In this document: piece by piece, positions 48,846-60,761 of the stretch
Position numbering within the stretch: position 1 is the stretch's first letter
Layout: each line of letters begins with the position of its first letter
The notes under the pieces: generated by a model
Database searches by the model: none
What the model saw: only the letters and a program-made list of their open reading frames with translations
Told to the model about the DNA's origin: nothing
Origin: Lepus europaeus
Taxonomy: Eukaryota > Chordata > Mammalia > Lagomorpha > Leporidae
Direction: 5' to 3'
Assembly (NCBI RefSeq): GCF_033115175.1
Contig: NC_084842.1
Coordinates: 32,447,549-32,511,548, forward strand
DNA: 64,000 nt
Position numbers and translations under genes: made by a program

Positions 48846-49099
48846 TAGTCCTATGGTCTAGTGGGTAAAGCTGCTGCCTGCAGTGCTGGCATCCTATATG
48901 GGCACCAGTTAAGACCTAGCTGCTCCATTTCTGATCCAGCTCTCTGCTATGGCCTGGGAAAACAATAGAAGATGGCCCAAGTCCTTGGGCCCCTGCACCT
49001 GTGTGGGAGACCTGGAGGAAGCTCCTGGCTCCTGGCTTCAGATCAGTGCACCTCCAGCTTTTGCAGCCACCTGGGGAGTGAACCAGTGGATGGAAAACA

Positions 49100-49130
<31 letters not shown>

Positions 49131-49150
49131 CAAATAAATAAATCTTAAAA
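48846..49150 (+). mobile_element. CSINE
   Basis: Head slightly altered (CTAGTCCTATGGTCTAGTGG), then a full body, (CT)n and a CTGCCTTTCAAATAAATAAA tail. Confidence 0.92.
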
Positions 49151-49368
49151 ATATTATATATTTATCAAAGCAGTCTTGTCTTAACTGACAGCTGAAAGGA
49201 TCTTGGGTCCAGGCATTCAGGGACCATACTCTGTGTACTTAAGTCTAGGAGTATGATTGGTGAAAGTTGATTATTCATGAATTATTTTTTCCTTTTAAGA
49301 ATCATTTTACATTTTAGCAATATGTCCATTTTTTTTGAAATCAGAAACAATTGAAATTGCAATTAGTT

Positions 49369-49517
49369 TTTTTTTTTAAAGATTTTATTTATTTATTTGA
49401 GAGGTAGAGTTACAAACAGTGAGAGGGAGAGACATAGAGAAAGGTCTTCCTTCCATTGGTTCACTCCCAAGATGGCCGCAACTGCGGATCCAGAGCTGCG
49501 ATGATCCGAAGCCAGGA
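49369..49517 (-). mobile_element. CSINE 3' half, 5'-truncated
   Basis: T-run, AAAGATTTTATTTATTTATT, GA-rich tract and CAAGATGGCCGCAACTGC. It stops after GAAGCCAGGAGCTGG, so about half of the element is absent. Confidence 0.9.
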
Positions 49518-50245
49518 GCTGGGTCAGACCAGATCTGTTGTTATTACTCTCACATGAATTGGAAAATATTTCACAGTGTGTAAAATCCATTTAACTTTAA
49601 AATATTGATATATAAAGTTTCATTTAATTCATATTTTCATTTATGATTCTGCCAATTGTTTTAACTGGAATATTCAAGTCTGATAAAAAAACAATTACTA
49701 AATTAACAATTATAATTAATCCTTCCCTCAGTGTGAACCAGAAAGTTTTCTTTAAATATGTAATATGTATGTGCATTCTTTTACTGTGTTTCATACATTT
49801 TAATATGGTATTTAAAGATCCACATTCTATCTTTATATTTAAAATTTCAATTAATACATAATTATTTAATTGTAAATGAAAAATATGTATGATATGTAAA
49901 CTAAATCATAATTGCATGTGCTGTTTAAAACATATACCAGAGAATTATTATGGAAAGTTTTTGAAGATGTGGTTTTTGAATTGGAAATAGGGTGACTAAA
50001 GCATTTTCCTTGTGAAAGTGATCATATAATGACATCCAAAAGACATGGAAAGATTTCAGTTATACAGGTAAGAGAGTGTGCTTCAGGTAGAAACATACTT
50101 GGTCATTCTAAAATTCGTGTGAGGGTAAGAGTTCCCAAGACAGCCTGGATAATACTATGCTGTGAATAAAAGGCAGTGGCATTTGGCAGTTAATTAATGG
50201 TCAAATTTGATTATCTATCTATCTATCTATCATTTGTATATCTCT
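49518..50245. other. AT-rich unique DNA; (TATC)n at 50212-50232
   Basis: No gene seen. The TATC run has five to six units. Confidence 0.55.
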
Positions 50246-50622
50246 GTCAGAGCTACTGTCTTCTGTGAAAACAGCATACCAGAGACTGGATAATTTACAA
50301 GGAAAATAAATTTACTTCTTACAGTGCTGGAGACAAGAAGGCTAATATTCAAAGTTCACATTTGGTGAGGGCCTCCCAAGACACAGTGGAAGTCGTCACA
50401 CAGTAAGATCACATCCACAAGACATGGGAAAAGAGTGATCAGGGCAGAAGAAAGGGGCTGGAATTAAGAATTATGTCTAACTGACTCCCACACTAGCACA
50501 TTCCCACAATAAAGGCATTAACTTATTCACAAGCCTCTTTTACATGCCCCACCTCCCAGTATCATCAAAGTGGCTATTAAACATAAACATAAATTTTGGA
50601 GGGCGCATTCAAACTACAGCAC
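50246..50622 (-). mobile_element. MaLR LTR (MLT1/MST-like), antisense
   Basis: Reads the reversed MaLR 3' end in order: ACCAGAGACTGGATAATTTA, AATAAATTTACTTCTTACAG, GTGCTGGAGACAAGAAG, GGTGAGGGCC, and finally GGGCGCATTCAAACTACAGC. It is old, and without an ORF. Confidence 0.9.
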
Positions 50623-51739
50623 TAGCTATCATTCTCTAACATATTACTGTATCAATTTACCAACTTATCTAATTTTATCTCCATCTATAACTTAGTTCCT
50701 TGAATAGTCCCTCCTTGGGATACAGTTTTCACATGTTTTATATGCACACTTTTATGTGGATTCCATGATTTCTGTATTTTTATTTTTATTAACCTTTGAA
50801 GGTTATTGGTCCCATTTATAAAGACAACAAAAGTGAGACAGAGAATTAAATAAATCAGTTTAACTTAAAAGATTCTAAGTAGCTTGCTTTCTGATTTTCT
50901 TATGTATTTTGTAATCGCTATGTAGGTCATTTTATTTAAATCAAAGACATATTGTTTTTCCATGGATCAGTTTGTATTATTTAAATTAATATCTTAAAAT
51001 ACATTTATTGTTGTTTGGCAAAATGCTGGATTTGAAAATACTAGAAGTTTATTACCCTATGGAGAGAACATAGTAACAACCAAACCTGGCTAAAGTAACC
51101 ATAATAGAACTCTGGAACAAAGCACAAATACCAACCAAATAAATGCCCACTTAACAGAAATTTCGCATTCAAAATGATAGTAAATTTTTCAGTATTTTAT
51201 TTGTTCTTATCCTGCCACTCCTTGCACCTGGTCCTAGTTTGAAAGATGTGGCCATTCAGTTCCCAGTTTCCTCTCTTGAACTACTAGAAGCAAAACAGAC
51301 ATTATTTTTATTTGCTTACCTATCCCAGAGCTATCTGAAGAGTTGCACTCCATTTTTTTATAACTTTGATCTTAGTCAGGAAAAGGAGTAGTAATGCTAG
51401 AAAAACCTACAGGAAGACTACCATCCCTAGAAAATTTGGACTAAGACATTACCAGTAGAGATAGTGCATCTAAGATTCCCTGGAGAAGCTGGCGTGAGAC
51501 TCCTTTAGAAACTGAAACATTTAAAATCCGCTGTGTATAAGAAGAAATCCAAAAACCGCACTCGGGTACAAGAAATTGTATGCACAGAAGAGTAAAAATT
51601 TATGCTAGGCTAACCTCTAGTCTTAGAATGAATGAAACTTGATAAACATTATGTGAAATGAAGATGTTCTTAAATTATATTGAATGATTCCAAAATAAAA
51701 CAGTAAATGCCTAGTCAATTATTGAAGAATTGCTTAGTG
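50623..51739. other. Unassigned AT-rich DNA; may include 5' part of the HAL1-like element
   Basis: 51440-51600 (CATCTAAGATTCCCTGGAG, AAAACCGCACTCGGGTACAAG) could be the L1/HAL1 5' region but the match is weak. Confidence 0.4.
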
Positions 51740-52775
51740 CAATATCAGTCTACAGACTGGGAGAGGTGACTGTTTTTACAGCACCTCCTTCCCCATACAC
51801 ACACAAATCACAAAGCATTTAAAGACACAATAAAACACTATTATTTAGAGGAAGAAAACACAGTAGGAGAAACCATCCCTCAAAGGCACAGACATCTGAC
51901 TTACCAGAGGTTTTATAACAGGTGTTTAAATATGCTCAAAAAGCTAAAGGAAAAACTCTAAGGAAATCAGGAAAACAAAATAATATCAACAAAAAACAGA
52001 AACTAGAACTAAACAGAAATTTTGGACCTGAAAAAATGCAATATCTGAATTGAAAAATTCACTATAGTGGTTCATAACAGATTTGAGCAAGTAGAAAATA
52101 AATCAGCAAACTTGAAGACAGGAAATTTGAAATTTTAAACTCTGAGGAGAACTACAACAAAAGGGTGGAGAAGAGTGGACAGCATCTAAGGAATTTATGG
52201 CACAGTTTCAAGCTGATAAATAAATCATCATGAGAGTCTCAGAAGGAGAAAGAAAAATAGACAGCTTCTTTTAAGAAATAACAACCAAAAAAATCTTACC
52301 AAATGTAAGGAAACATGAATTTGCAAATCCAAGCTGTTCAGCATACTCTCAGAAGACTAAACCCAAAGAAACCCCCAAGTGATGCATTAAAATGAAACTG
52401 TTGAAAGCCAAATGAAAGGAGATCATTTTAAAAAGTATCATGTTCAAAATAGCGCATGATGTTCAAGGATTCTCAACAAGATTATCAATTATCCAGATAT
52501 TGTTGGATTTCATTAACATGCAGTTCCTGAAATACTCAACTTACAGAAACTGAAAATACAATAGAGTTGATAAGGAGCTGAGGTAAAGGCCTAACGGGAA
52601 ATTTATGTTTCAAAGCCCCGAGTTTTAGTTTGGGATGATCAAACAGTTATGGAGACAGATGGTGGTAATGCATGAAAATAACATAAATGTAAGTAATGCA
52701 ACTAAAATGCACACATACAAAGGGTAAACTGTAAATTTAATGTTATGTATGTTGAAGCACAATTTTTAAGCAAAG
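51740..52775 (+). mobile_element. HAL1-like element (L1 ORF1 region joined to L1-type 3' UTR)
   Basis: 52080-52400 matches the old L1/HAL1 ORF1 coiled-coil and central region: TTGAGCAAGTAGAAAATAAA, CTGAGGAGAACTAC, GAGAGTCTCAGAAGGAGAA. 52630-52775 resembles an old L1 3' end (GGTGGTAATGCATG ... GTAAACTGTAAATTTAATGT). No ORF2 sequence lies between them, which is the hallmark of HAL1. Stops and frameshifts abolish coding. Confidence 0.7.
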
Positions 52776-52869
52776 AAGTATAATTTTAAATGAACTTGCT
52801 TGTCTCTTCATGGTTCAAGAACTGTCATGTAGTCACGTGGCTTTCTTTTGATACAGATAATTATATTTT

Positions 52870-53150
52870 CTTTAAAAAAAATTCATTTGATAGGCAGAGA
52901 AACAGAGACAGACAGGCACACAAAGAGTTCTTATCTGCTGCTTCATTCCCAAATGCCTTCAAGGCCAGAGGGCCAAAACTGAGAACTCAATCCAGGTCTT
53001 CCATTTGGGTACAAAATCCCCATCACTTGTGTTATCAGTGTTGCTTCCCAGGATCCATATAGTGGAGAACTGAAGTTGGAAGTAGGAGTCACAAAATGAA
53101 ACCCAGGTATTCTGATATGGGATCTGGGCTTCTTAACTGCCTGCCCCTAT
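52870..53150 (-). mobile_element. Old CSINE
   Basis: Reversed and diverged: TTTGATAGGCAGAGAAACAG, CATTTGGGTACAAAATCCCC, CTGATATGGGATCTGGGC, head GCCTGCCCC. Confidence 0.8.
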
Positions 53151-53238
53151 TTTCTTTTAAATTTCATACATCTCGGAAAAACCCTTCCTATTTAAAGTGT
53201 GTTTTAAAACAAACTTTTAGAAGCAAGTTTTAGTTGTA

Positions 53239-53565
53239 TAGGTTGAGCATTCTTAATTTAGAAATTCTAAACTCTGAATTCTCCAAAACATGAAACTTTT
53301 GGACTCCCACAAGACACCATAAGTGAGAAACTCCACATCTAACCTCATGTGAGGAATTGCAGTCAAAATACAAATACACTAAAAATATTGTATGAAATTA
53401 GCTTCAGTCTATGTGTGTAAGGTATGAATTTTGTGTGTAGATTTGCATCACATCCCCAAAACACACACTATATTACTTTTATGGAAATATTCCCAAATCT
53501 GAAAAAAAAATCCCAAATAAAAATTTTCCAGTCCCAACCATTTCAGATAAGTGATACTCAACCTG
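53239..53565. mobile_element. Tigger7/MER44-type DNA transposon, non-autonomous
   Basis: Terminal inverted repeats: left TAGGTTGAGCATTC, right reverse complement CAGGTTGAGTATCAC. A TA dinucleotide lies on each side (53237-53238 and 53566-53567), the target duplication of mariner/pogo elements. The interior (ATTTGCATCACATCCCC and ACATCTAACCTCATGTGAGG-like blocks) fits this family. About 327 bp, no transposase frame. Confidence 0.85.
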
Positions 53566-53567
53566 TA

Positions 53568-54031
53568 GTCTATTTCCAAATATACTGTCATTCATTGATA
53601 AATATCAGTCTGATTTAAACCTATATAATATTTATTTTTCTTTTGGTATTATCTATGGTTACTTCACTTGCACACCTACGTGGTGACCATAATATTGGAA
53701 GATCTCAGCAGACTGTGACCCTGGCCACTGCCCATCTGAATCCACAATCACATTCCTGTTGAAGCTCTACTTCCCACAGGTTGTCTCAGTGACTGAAAAT
53801 GAGAAAGCTGCTAATTCAGGCTCACTCCTGTGAGAAACTGGAGTATTCTAAAAAGTAACATTGGCTTACGACCTCCCCGTTAGCTTGGCAGAACAGAACT
53901 GCAGTCTGAAACTCTTCTTGCCCAATCCTCCCACCCTGTCTCCTGCAAAGGAGTAAGAACTTCATGGAGCCCAAAGCCTCTCCATGTCTTCTACTGCTCC
54001 CTTCCCTTTTCCCATCACAGACACAGTAGTC
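53568..54031. other. GC-richer unassigned sequence, probably an old repeat
   Basis: 53690-54010 has fewer AT bases than its surroundings and blocks such as GGCTCACTCCTGTGAGAAAC and GTTAGCTTGGCAGAAC, suggesting an old LTR or retroposon. The 87-residue minus-strand frame across it has no recognised family. Confidence 0.4.
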
Positions 54032-54628
54032 ACCTTTTTCCATGGGGGATATGTTCCAAGACCCCATGTGCATACTGGAAACCACAGCTACTACTGAGCT
54101 CTATTTGTTCTTACACATACATTCCAACCAGAAAATTTATTTAGGAAGAGAGATTAATAGCAATAAAATTTAAATAAAATAGTTATACTATATTGAAATA
54201 TATTTTATATGAATGTCACCTTTCACTCTGTTGGCTTCCCAAAGTATTTTTTGCATTGTATTTTTCTCCTTTTGTGACAATGTGAGATGACATATGCTAT
54301 GATGTGATGAAATGAGGTGAATCACATAGGTATTATAATATATTTTTAGTCTCCAGCTTCAGGGTAACTTGAACACATGCTCTGTGCTACTGTGACAGTC
54401 GAGATGACTCAAGTACACTGCGTATAGTGAATGCAGAATGGATACACTGGACAAATGAATGAGTCACTTCCTAGCAAGAATGAGTTGGACAGTGTGAAAT
54501 TTCATTATGCTACTCAGAAAGCCACACTATTCAAAATGTATGAGTTGTTTTTATCTATAGTTAGTATTTTCTGACAGTGGCTGACTGAAACCCTAGAAAT
54601 GGAAACAGCATATAAAGGAAGACTTCTA
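54032..54628. mobile_element. Tigger/MER2-type DNA transposon remnant
   Basis: Left end CATGGGGGATATGTTCCAAG, ACCCCATGTGCATACTGGAAA. The interior has ATGTGAGATGACATATGC and GAGGTGAATCACATAGG. The right end TGACAGTGGCTGACTGAAAC matches the layout of pogo-like elements with a GTTCCAAGACCCCC left arm and a GACCGCGGTTGACTGAAAC right arm. Subfamily not assignable by eye. Confidence 0.75.
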
Positions 54629-54776
54629 CATTCCTTTCTAAATCTCTGTGATAGTCTCAGGTAAACAGTGCTTCTCAGTAGACTTAAACTGAAATAACCA
54701 ATCTCTCCCCATAGGTATTCAATTTCCTGTACCCATGGATGCATTGTGTGTCCCTTCAGAGACAAGTGACGCACAG

Positions 54777-55209
54777 TATTAGTCAGCTTTCTATCACTTT
54801 AAAACATGCAAGAGGACTTTCTTTGAAAGGAAAAAAGTTTATTTTGGCTTAAAGTTTCGATGTCACAGCAGAAAACTGGGCAACTGTACTACTATGGAAC
54901 GTGCGAGAGGCTGGCGACGGTGGAGCACGTGCAGAAGAATGATCCCACTGTGAGCCACGAGGCAAAGAAGGAACCTAGGCCAAATCTGGCTTAAATAACG
55001 AATACTCTCACAAGAATTATGCTCCCAAGGTAAGCTCCCAATCACCTAAAGACATCCAATTGGGCCCACTTCCTAACAACTATCATTAGATCAAACTTCC
55101 ATTTTAATCCATTGATCATTAACGTGAACCATTATATGTTCATTCAAGACTTTGGCGCATAAAAGCCTCCATGAGTTTGGGGAACCCGAAACCTGTTCCA
55201 TAAATAGCA
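54777..55209 (-). mobile_element. MaLR-type LTR, antisense
   Basis: TATTAGTCAGCTTTCTATCA, GGAAAAAAGTTTATTTTGGC, a GC-rich middle (GCGAGAGGCTGGCGACGG), TCACAAGAATTATGC, CCACTTCCTAACAAC, and a right end of AAACCTGTTCCATAAATAGCA. This is the order of MaLR LTRs read backwards. Confidence 0.8.
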
Positions 55210-55621
55210 TGTACATATACAGAACATCTATATATCAAATTTTATACCACATGTTTTTTTCTTTAATGAATGGAGAATTACTTTATGTCAATACATAGAG
55301 TTGCTTTTCGCTTTTTAATTTAGTATCTTTTTTCACCACCAACCCTTTTAATACATCCATAAAATAATGGATGTAGTAGACTTCTTGATTCCATTAACAA
55401 TAACAAAGCTTTTGAGAGAAAATTAAGTGTGCAGATATGAGTAATGGTATAGATACATCTCCAAATATTTTTAAGTTTGATTTCAGCTATTTTTCAGTCA
55501 TGAAAATATTGTGAATCACTTTTTTTTGAATAAGTCAATGTTTACAGATGTTTACACCACTGATTTCCCCATTCTTAAAGTTTTAATTTCACTTGATTCA
55601 TTAGTTTTCCTGTGATCATTT
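55210..55621. other. AT-rich unique DNA, no gene seen
   Basis: No repeat family or exon recognised. Confidence 0.5.
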
Positions 55622-55638
55622 AAAAATAATTCTTTTAA

Positions 55639-55981
55639 GCCGGCGCCGTGGCTCAACAGGCTAATCCTCCGCCTTGCGGCGCCGGCACACCGGGTTCTAG
55701 TCCCGGTCGGGGCACCGATCCTGTCCCGGTTGCCCCTCTTCCAGGCCAGCTCTCTGCTGTGGCCAGGGAGTGCAGTGGAGGATGGCCCAAGTGCTTGGGC
55801 CCTGCACCCCATGGGAGACCAGGAGAAGCACCTGGCTCCTGCCATCGGAACAGCGCGGTGCGCCGGCCGCAGCGCGCTACCGCGGCGGCCATTGGAGGGT
55901 GAACCAACGGCAAAAGGAAGACCTTTCTCTCTGTCTCTCTCTCACTGTCCACTCTGCCTGTCAAAAAAAAAAAAATTAAAA
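55639..55981 (+). mobile_element. Young CSINE, CpG-rich
   Basis: Head GCCGGCGCCGTGGCTCAACA, B-box-like GGTTCTAGTCC, intact CpGs throughout, CTGCCTGTC and A13. The perfect 17-bp target duplication AAAAATAATTCTTTTAA lies at 55622-55638 and 55982-55998. Differs from the copy at 25966 at only a handful of sites. Confidence 0.98.
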
Positions 55982-56169
55982 AAAAATAATTCTTTTAAAA
56001 ATGTATAGATGGCTTGTTTGCTAAGTATTTTATTTTGGGAAATATAATACATTTTCATTAGCCATATTAATACATAGTAATCTATGGGTTGTATAATTAC
56101 TGGGACAAAGGATTTTATCCTCAAAATGTGTTAGTAGTTCATTTATTATCTTACACATTGTACATTGCT

Positions 56170-56600
56170 TATGATTCATGAAATTCATTAAAATTCTCCG
56201 TAGTTTTCAATTGAAATTCACAAGGAGAATCTACTTGATCCAATTTACCTTGCTGTATCAGAGAATTAAACATAAATCAATTCATGTGAAAATGGACGGC
56301 CCTTGTGTCAGAGGCACGAAAGTTCATCACTTACTATTTTGTACTACACCTGGTGTAAAAGATAACCACCTATTGATGATCCCTGTGGTAGGTGACCTAA
56401 ATGGAAAGTTCCACTTGGAAGATGTTCCAAGTACGAACATTGGGATTGACTGAAAAACAGACTCAAGGGTAAATCTGGAGGAAGCTGGTCACTCAGATAC
56501 TCAACACATTCTTACCATTAGTCTTGATATAGAGAGTTTAAAAAGATTTTCAAAGATCATGAGTGTAACTCTAATCACACAATAAAGAAACAATGAGAAA
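56170..56600 (+). pseudogene. Unidentified open frame, possibly a pseudogene fragment
   Basis: A 91-residue frame (56178-56453) has non-repetitive, protein-like composition in its second half (MDGPCVRGTKVHHLLFC onward). It is followed at 56581 by AATAAAG, which could be a polyadenylation signal. I do not recognise the family, no intact start context or domain is evident, and no target duplication is visible. It could equally be random open sequence. Confidence 0.25.
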
Positions 56601-56629
56601 GAAACAATGGGCTGCTCACTGATCTGGAC

Positions 56630-56944
56630 TTTAAAAAAAAGATTTATTTAAAGTCAGAGGTACAGAGAAAAAGGGAGAAACAGTGAGAGAGATTTTCAAT
56701 CCACTGGTTTACTTTCCAGATGGCCACAATGTCCAGCGCTAGATCAGGCTAAAACCAGGAGCTTCATCCAGGTCTCCTATGTGGATGGCAGAGACCCAAA
56801 TGCTTGTTTCATCTTCCACTACTTTTCCCAGGCCATTAAGGGAGCTGGATCAAAGGTGGAGCAGCCGGGATATGAACTGGCATTCATATGGGATGCCAGT
56901 GTCACAGGCAGCAGCATTACTTGATATACAACAATGCCAGTCCC
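56630..56944 (-). mobile_element. Old CSINE
   Basis: Reversed: TTTAAAAAAAAGATTTATTT, GAGAGATTTTCAATCCACTG, GATATGAACTGGCATTCATA, head ending ATGCCAGTCCCTG. Confidence 0.88.
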
Positions 56945-57206
56945 TGACCTTGATTTGTGTCTAGGCTATCACTTGAAAAACTTCATCAATAACAGAGTTC
57001 CACCCCACAAAATCTTTGTGTTCTTGCTATCACAGGACCATGTCTGAATTACACATAGAACTTTAAATCTACAGATTTTTTTTCTTTTGCAAACCTGTAG
57101 GTGAGATTTGCATAGACATAACTAGAATAATAATTTCAGAAATTAAGTAGGAATTTTACTTATTTTATAATTTCAGTTTTACCTCACATACTGCATCAAC
57201 AGAAAC
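56945..57206. other. Unique DNA, no gene seen
   Basis: No repeat family recognised. Confidence 0.5.
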
Positions 57207-57224
57207 AAAAAAATCTATCATGTA

Positions 57225-58083
57225 ATGAAAGTCAACAGAGTGCCTTCCCCTAGGAGGTTCACACCTCCCTTAGGATATACCCCATGTGAAGAGATAGATA
57301 GGTCTGGGCCTCTGAATTTACAAGGCCTAAAGCCCACCAGATTATTATCAAGCCCCTTCTATCAGGTTCTATTTGCCTCTCAATCAGAAAACTTAATTGT
57401 AGCTTAGACAGCACCTTTCTTAGCTCCTCTAATAATGACTCTGTCCTTTGTTCTAGGCCCTGTCTAGTGCACTTGGGCCTCATTCCTTTGTAATCATAAC
57501 CTCTACTCTACCACCAATGGCTCTACTCCCAACCTGTGTGTACTGATGGTCCTCTTCCCCACTTAATGCTGTATAATTGTTCAAACCTGGTAAATGCCAC
57601 TCTTAGGATCATTGGTTACTATCCTCACTCTGTCTTTTATGACCTTGTGTAAATATGAGCAGAGTCGGCAAACTTGGAAGGCTTCCATAGCCTTGGCAAC
57701 TCATGACAACAGCCTAGGATGGTTACTGGCGCCATAAACTAGAGAGTCAATTTGTTGGGTCAACAACAGGAGCCACTGTGCACTTGCTCCTCATGTGGGA
57801 TCTCTGTCCTTAATGTGCTGTACATTGTGATTGAATGCTATAACTAGTACTCAAACAGTATGTTTCACTTTGTGTTTCTATGTGGGTGCAAACTGTTGAA
57901 ATCTTTATACTAAATTGATCTTCTGTATATAAAGAGAATTGGAAATGAATCTTGATGCAAATGGAAGGGGAAAGGGAGCGGGAGAGGGGAGGGTTGCGGG
58001 TGGGAGGGAAGTTATGGGAGGGGGAAGCCATTGTAATCCATAAGCTGTACACTGGAAATTTATATTCATTAAATAAAAGTTAA
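57225..58083 (+). mobile_element. Rabbit L1 3' end, 5'-truncated, sense
   Basis: 860 bp of L1 3' region: GTGCCTTCCCCTAGGAGG, the GCCATAAACTAGAGAG and CTCATGTGGGATCTCTGTCC blocks, the purine-rich tract (57960-58025), and AAATAAAAGTT-poly(A). An 18-bp target duplication, AAAAAAATCTATCATGTA, lies at 57207-57224 and 58084-58101. This is the longest example of the rabbit L1 3' UTR in the window. Confidence 0.96.
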
Positions 58084-58101
58084 AAAAAAATCTATCATGT
58101 A

Positions 58102-58563
58102 CATATAGTTTCATAAAAGGGCATATCATTTTTCTCAAAAGGTATATGGAAGAAAGTTTGAAAATGTTAGTATGGTCAGATATCCAGAAATATAGATTCT
58201 TTAAAAACTATGATGATTATATTTAATAAATAAAAGTTCAAGTAAAACAATTTAAAAATTCATTAAAAGTTATTTTTCCTGAATTGGTAGTGCCTAATGA
58301 AATTTGAATATATGTAATTCAAATGAAAAATGAGAACATTTAAGGAAAATTTATATATGCAACATAGAGGAATGAATGTAAATTTAGTATTATAAAAGTG
58401 CAAAAATTCATATTATCAGTAATATAGATATTGAAAAAAACAGTAAGCCTATTTCATCTTACTGAATACAACTTTGAAAATATTTTATTTTTAGGTAAGC
58501 ATTTTACTTTTAAAATCTAAAAATGCTTAACTTTTTGTCAGATTCACATTATATGTAGGTATC

Positions 58564-58605
<42 letters not shown>

Positions 58606-59584
58606 TATGCCTTCATGAAAATGATGTGATTTTTTGCTAATGTGCTGCTGAGTTCCATCTTTGTTTGGCATTTTTACTTTTTACCAAGAAAAACAAAAAG
58701 AAACACAATCAAAAATAAAAACAAAAACCTTTTTCTCTCTTATATGCACATTCCGTATTGTCATTGTAAATGACATTATAAAAATATCTTGTATTGCTAG
58801 GATATGCATTATTGTATCAATAACAAAGATTATTACCTCTATCAATGGTGGGAGTACAGCTTTATATAGAAATAAAGGGTATCATGATAAGAGATTGTCT
58901 CACCACTGTGTAGTTCTTCATTGTATACTTCCTAACCTACATGACAAAAGAATTTCTAGAAACTATATTAAATTAATATGATGTGTTTTGTGGATTGCAA
59001 AATAACCACCTGGGGCATTTATGATATCAGTGATGAATTATGATCAAGGTTTTGAAATATCACATATTATATAGAATAGTCTGTAAAAGCTAACATTCGC
59101 TGGGATGGTTTTTATAGTAGATGAAAGATGACACAAACCCCATACTATCACTTCCACTGAGAAATAAAGTTTAAGTCATTGACAGTTGAATCTGGGCTGG
59201 TATTAGTGACTTGCTTGAATGACAGAGTTCAACGGAATTGATTTGGGGATGTTCCTGAGGTTAGGTCATAAAAAAACAAACAAGCAAACAAACAACAGCA
59301 AAAAAACATGGAACTTTCAACTTGACTACTTATAACATAGTTACTCTGTTTTGAACTGACAGATAAGAAGTCTGTTACAGAAGCTGACTCAACTATCATA
59401 GTCATTTCCCTCTAAGGTTTCAGTTAAGGGAATGATTTCATCTTGACTCCTGGAGATCAGCCATTCAATGAGCCCCGTAGTGCCTAGTGCCCTCCATTGG
59501 CATCTAGAAGAAGTGAATTACAGGTATGACTTGTACAAACTCCTGGCCGTTCTACCTAGGATCTGGTACCTTGGAAATCAGCAC
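58102..59584. other. AT-rich unique DNA; (TA)n at 58568-58604
   Basis: Contains a (TA)n run of about 18 units and a (CAAA)n run near 59276-59295. A 106-residue open frame (58661-58981) is AT-driven and matches nothing known. 59440-59585 may be a degraded SINE head. Confidence 0.5.
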
Positions 59585-59785
59585 AGGATCACCAAAGAAC
59601 TGGGCCCCTGCTGCTGATGTGGGAGACCCAGATGGAGTTCCAGGTGCCTGGCTTCAACTTGGCCCATCCCAGGCCATTGTGGCCATTTAGGGAGTGAACC
59701 AGCAGATGGAATATTTCTCTCTGTTTCTCCCTCTCTGGCTCTCTCTTTTCACTCGGCCTGTAAAATAAATACACATTTTGAAAAC
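59585..59785 (+). mobile_element. CSINE body and tail
   Basis: Starts within the body at GGATCACCAAAGAACTGGGC; ATGTGGGAGACCCAGATGG, GGAGTGAACCAGCAGATGG, CT tract and AAAATAAATACA tail. Confidence 0.85.
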
Positions 59786-60761
59786 TGATAATATTCTAAT
59801 AATATATGTTTTGAGATTTCAGAAATATCTAAGAATGTGCCTCATATAATAGCTCAAGATCATTTAATCCAAGAAAAATACATTCTAGTCTCAAAGATCC
59901 TCACCTCTGGCTTTGGTCTCATGACCTGATCCTAGTAACGTTTATAGGAAGACCAAGAAGTTTTCAAGCACTGTGAGCTAAAAATGAAATAGAAGAGGAA
60001 GAGGCAAATAACAGTGAAAAAAAAAAATCCTGTATGCTTCCTAACTTTGTGCAGGGAGGAATTAGATTGAAAAGTCTACCAGCTGTAAACAGGGGCCATT
60101 TCTCATGAAACAGGAGACATAGAAGACTACATATCAAGGTAATTCACATTCAGATCTATAAAGATTAAATTCCCAACCAATGCCCAGTTCTTCTGATTTA
60201 TATTCCAAATTTGTTTTAAAATATGGAATGGGCTTTTGGGGAATTCTCAGAGCTAATAATGCATGTTAATACAACTATATTAAACAACTGTATCACCCTT
60301 TATTGATATATAAATTAGTATATTAAAGCCTGTAAAATTTTGTGCAGTTCACCTTGTAGTGAATTGGTAAGACAGGCAATACAGAGACGGACTGCATTTC
60401 AGTGACCCTAATATTGAAATGTAATGTCTCTTTCCAAGTATCTGGGGAGCTGTGGGTTTTTATTAGAGTGATTCAATTTTTATAATAAAGGCTACAAAAA
60501 ATTTCAAGCCTGTTTACTGTGTTTTTAAATAGAACTTCTGATAAAAAAAAAACAAACCTGTACATTACATATAGTATTTTAAGTAGCATTTTAAATGCTT
60601 TAAAAATCAATATTCCTAAACTATATTACTTTAAAGTTTCTAAAAGCATAAGCCAAGTCAAAGTTTCTATAAACATAAGGCAAGTTGAAAGGATCTAAAC
60701 ACAGTATAATATATTATTTTCTAAAAACTTCTAATAATTGATTTCTTTTAGAATTTATTGT
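59786..60761. other. AT-rich unique DNA, no gene seen
   Basis: No repeat family or exon recognised. Confidence 0.5.
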
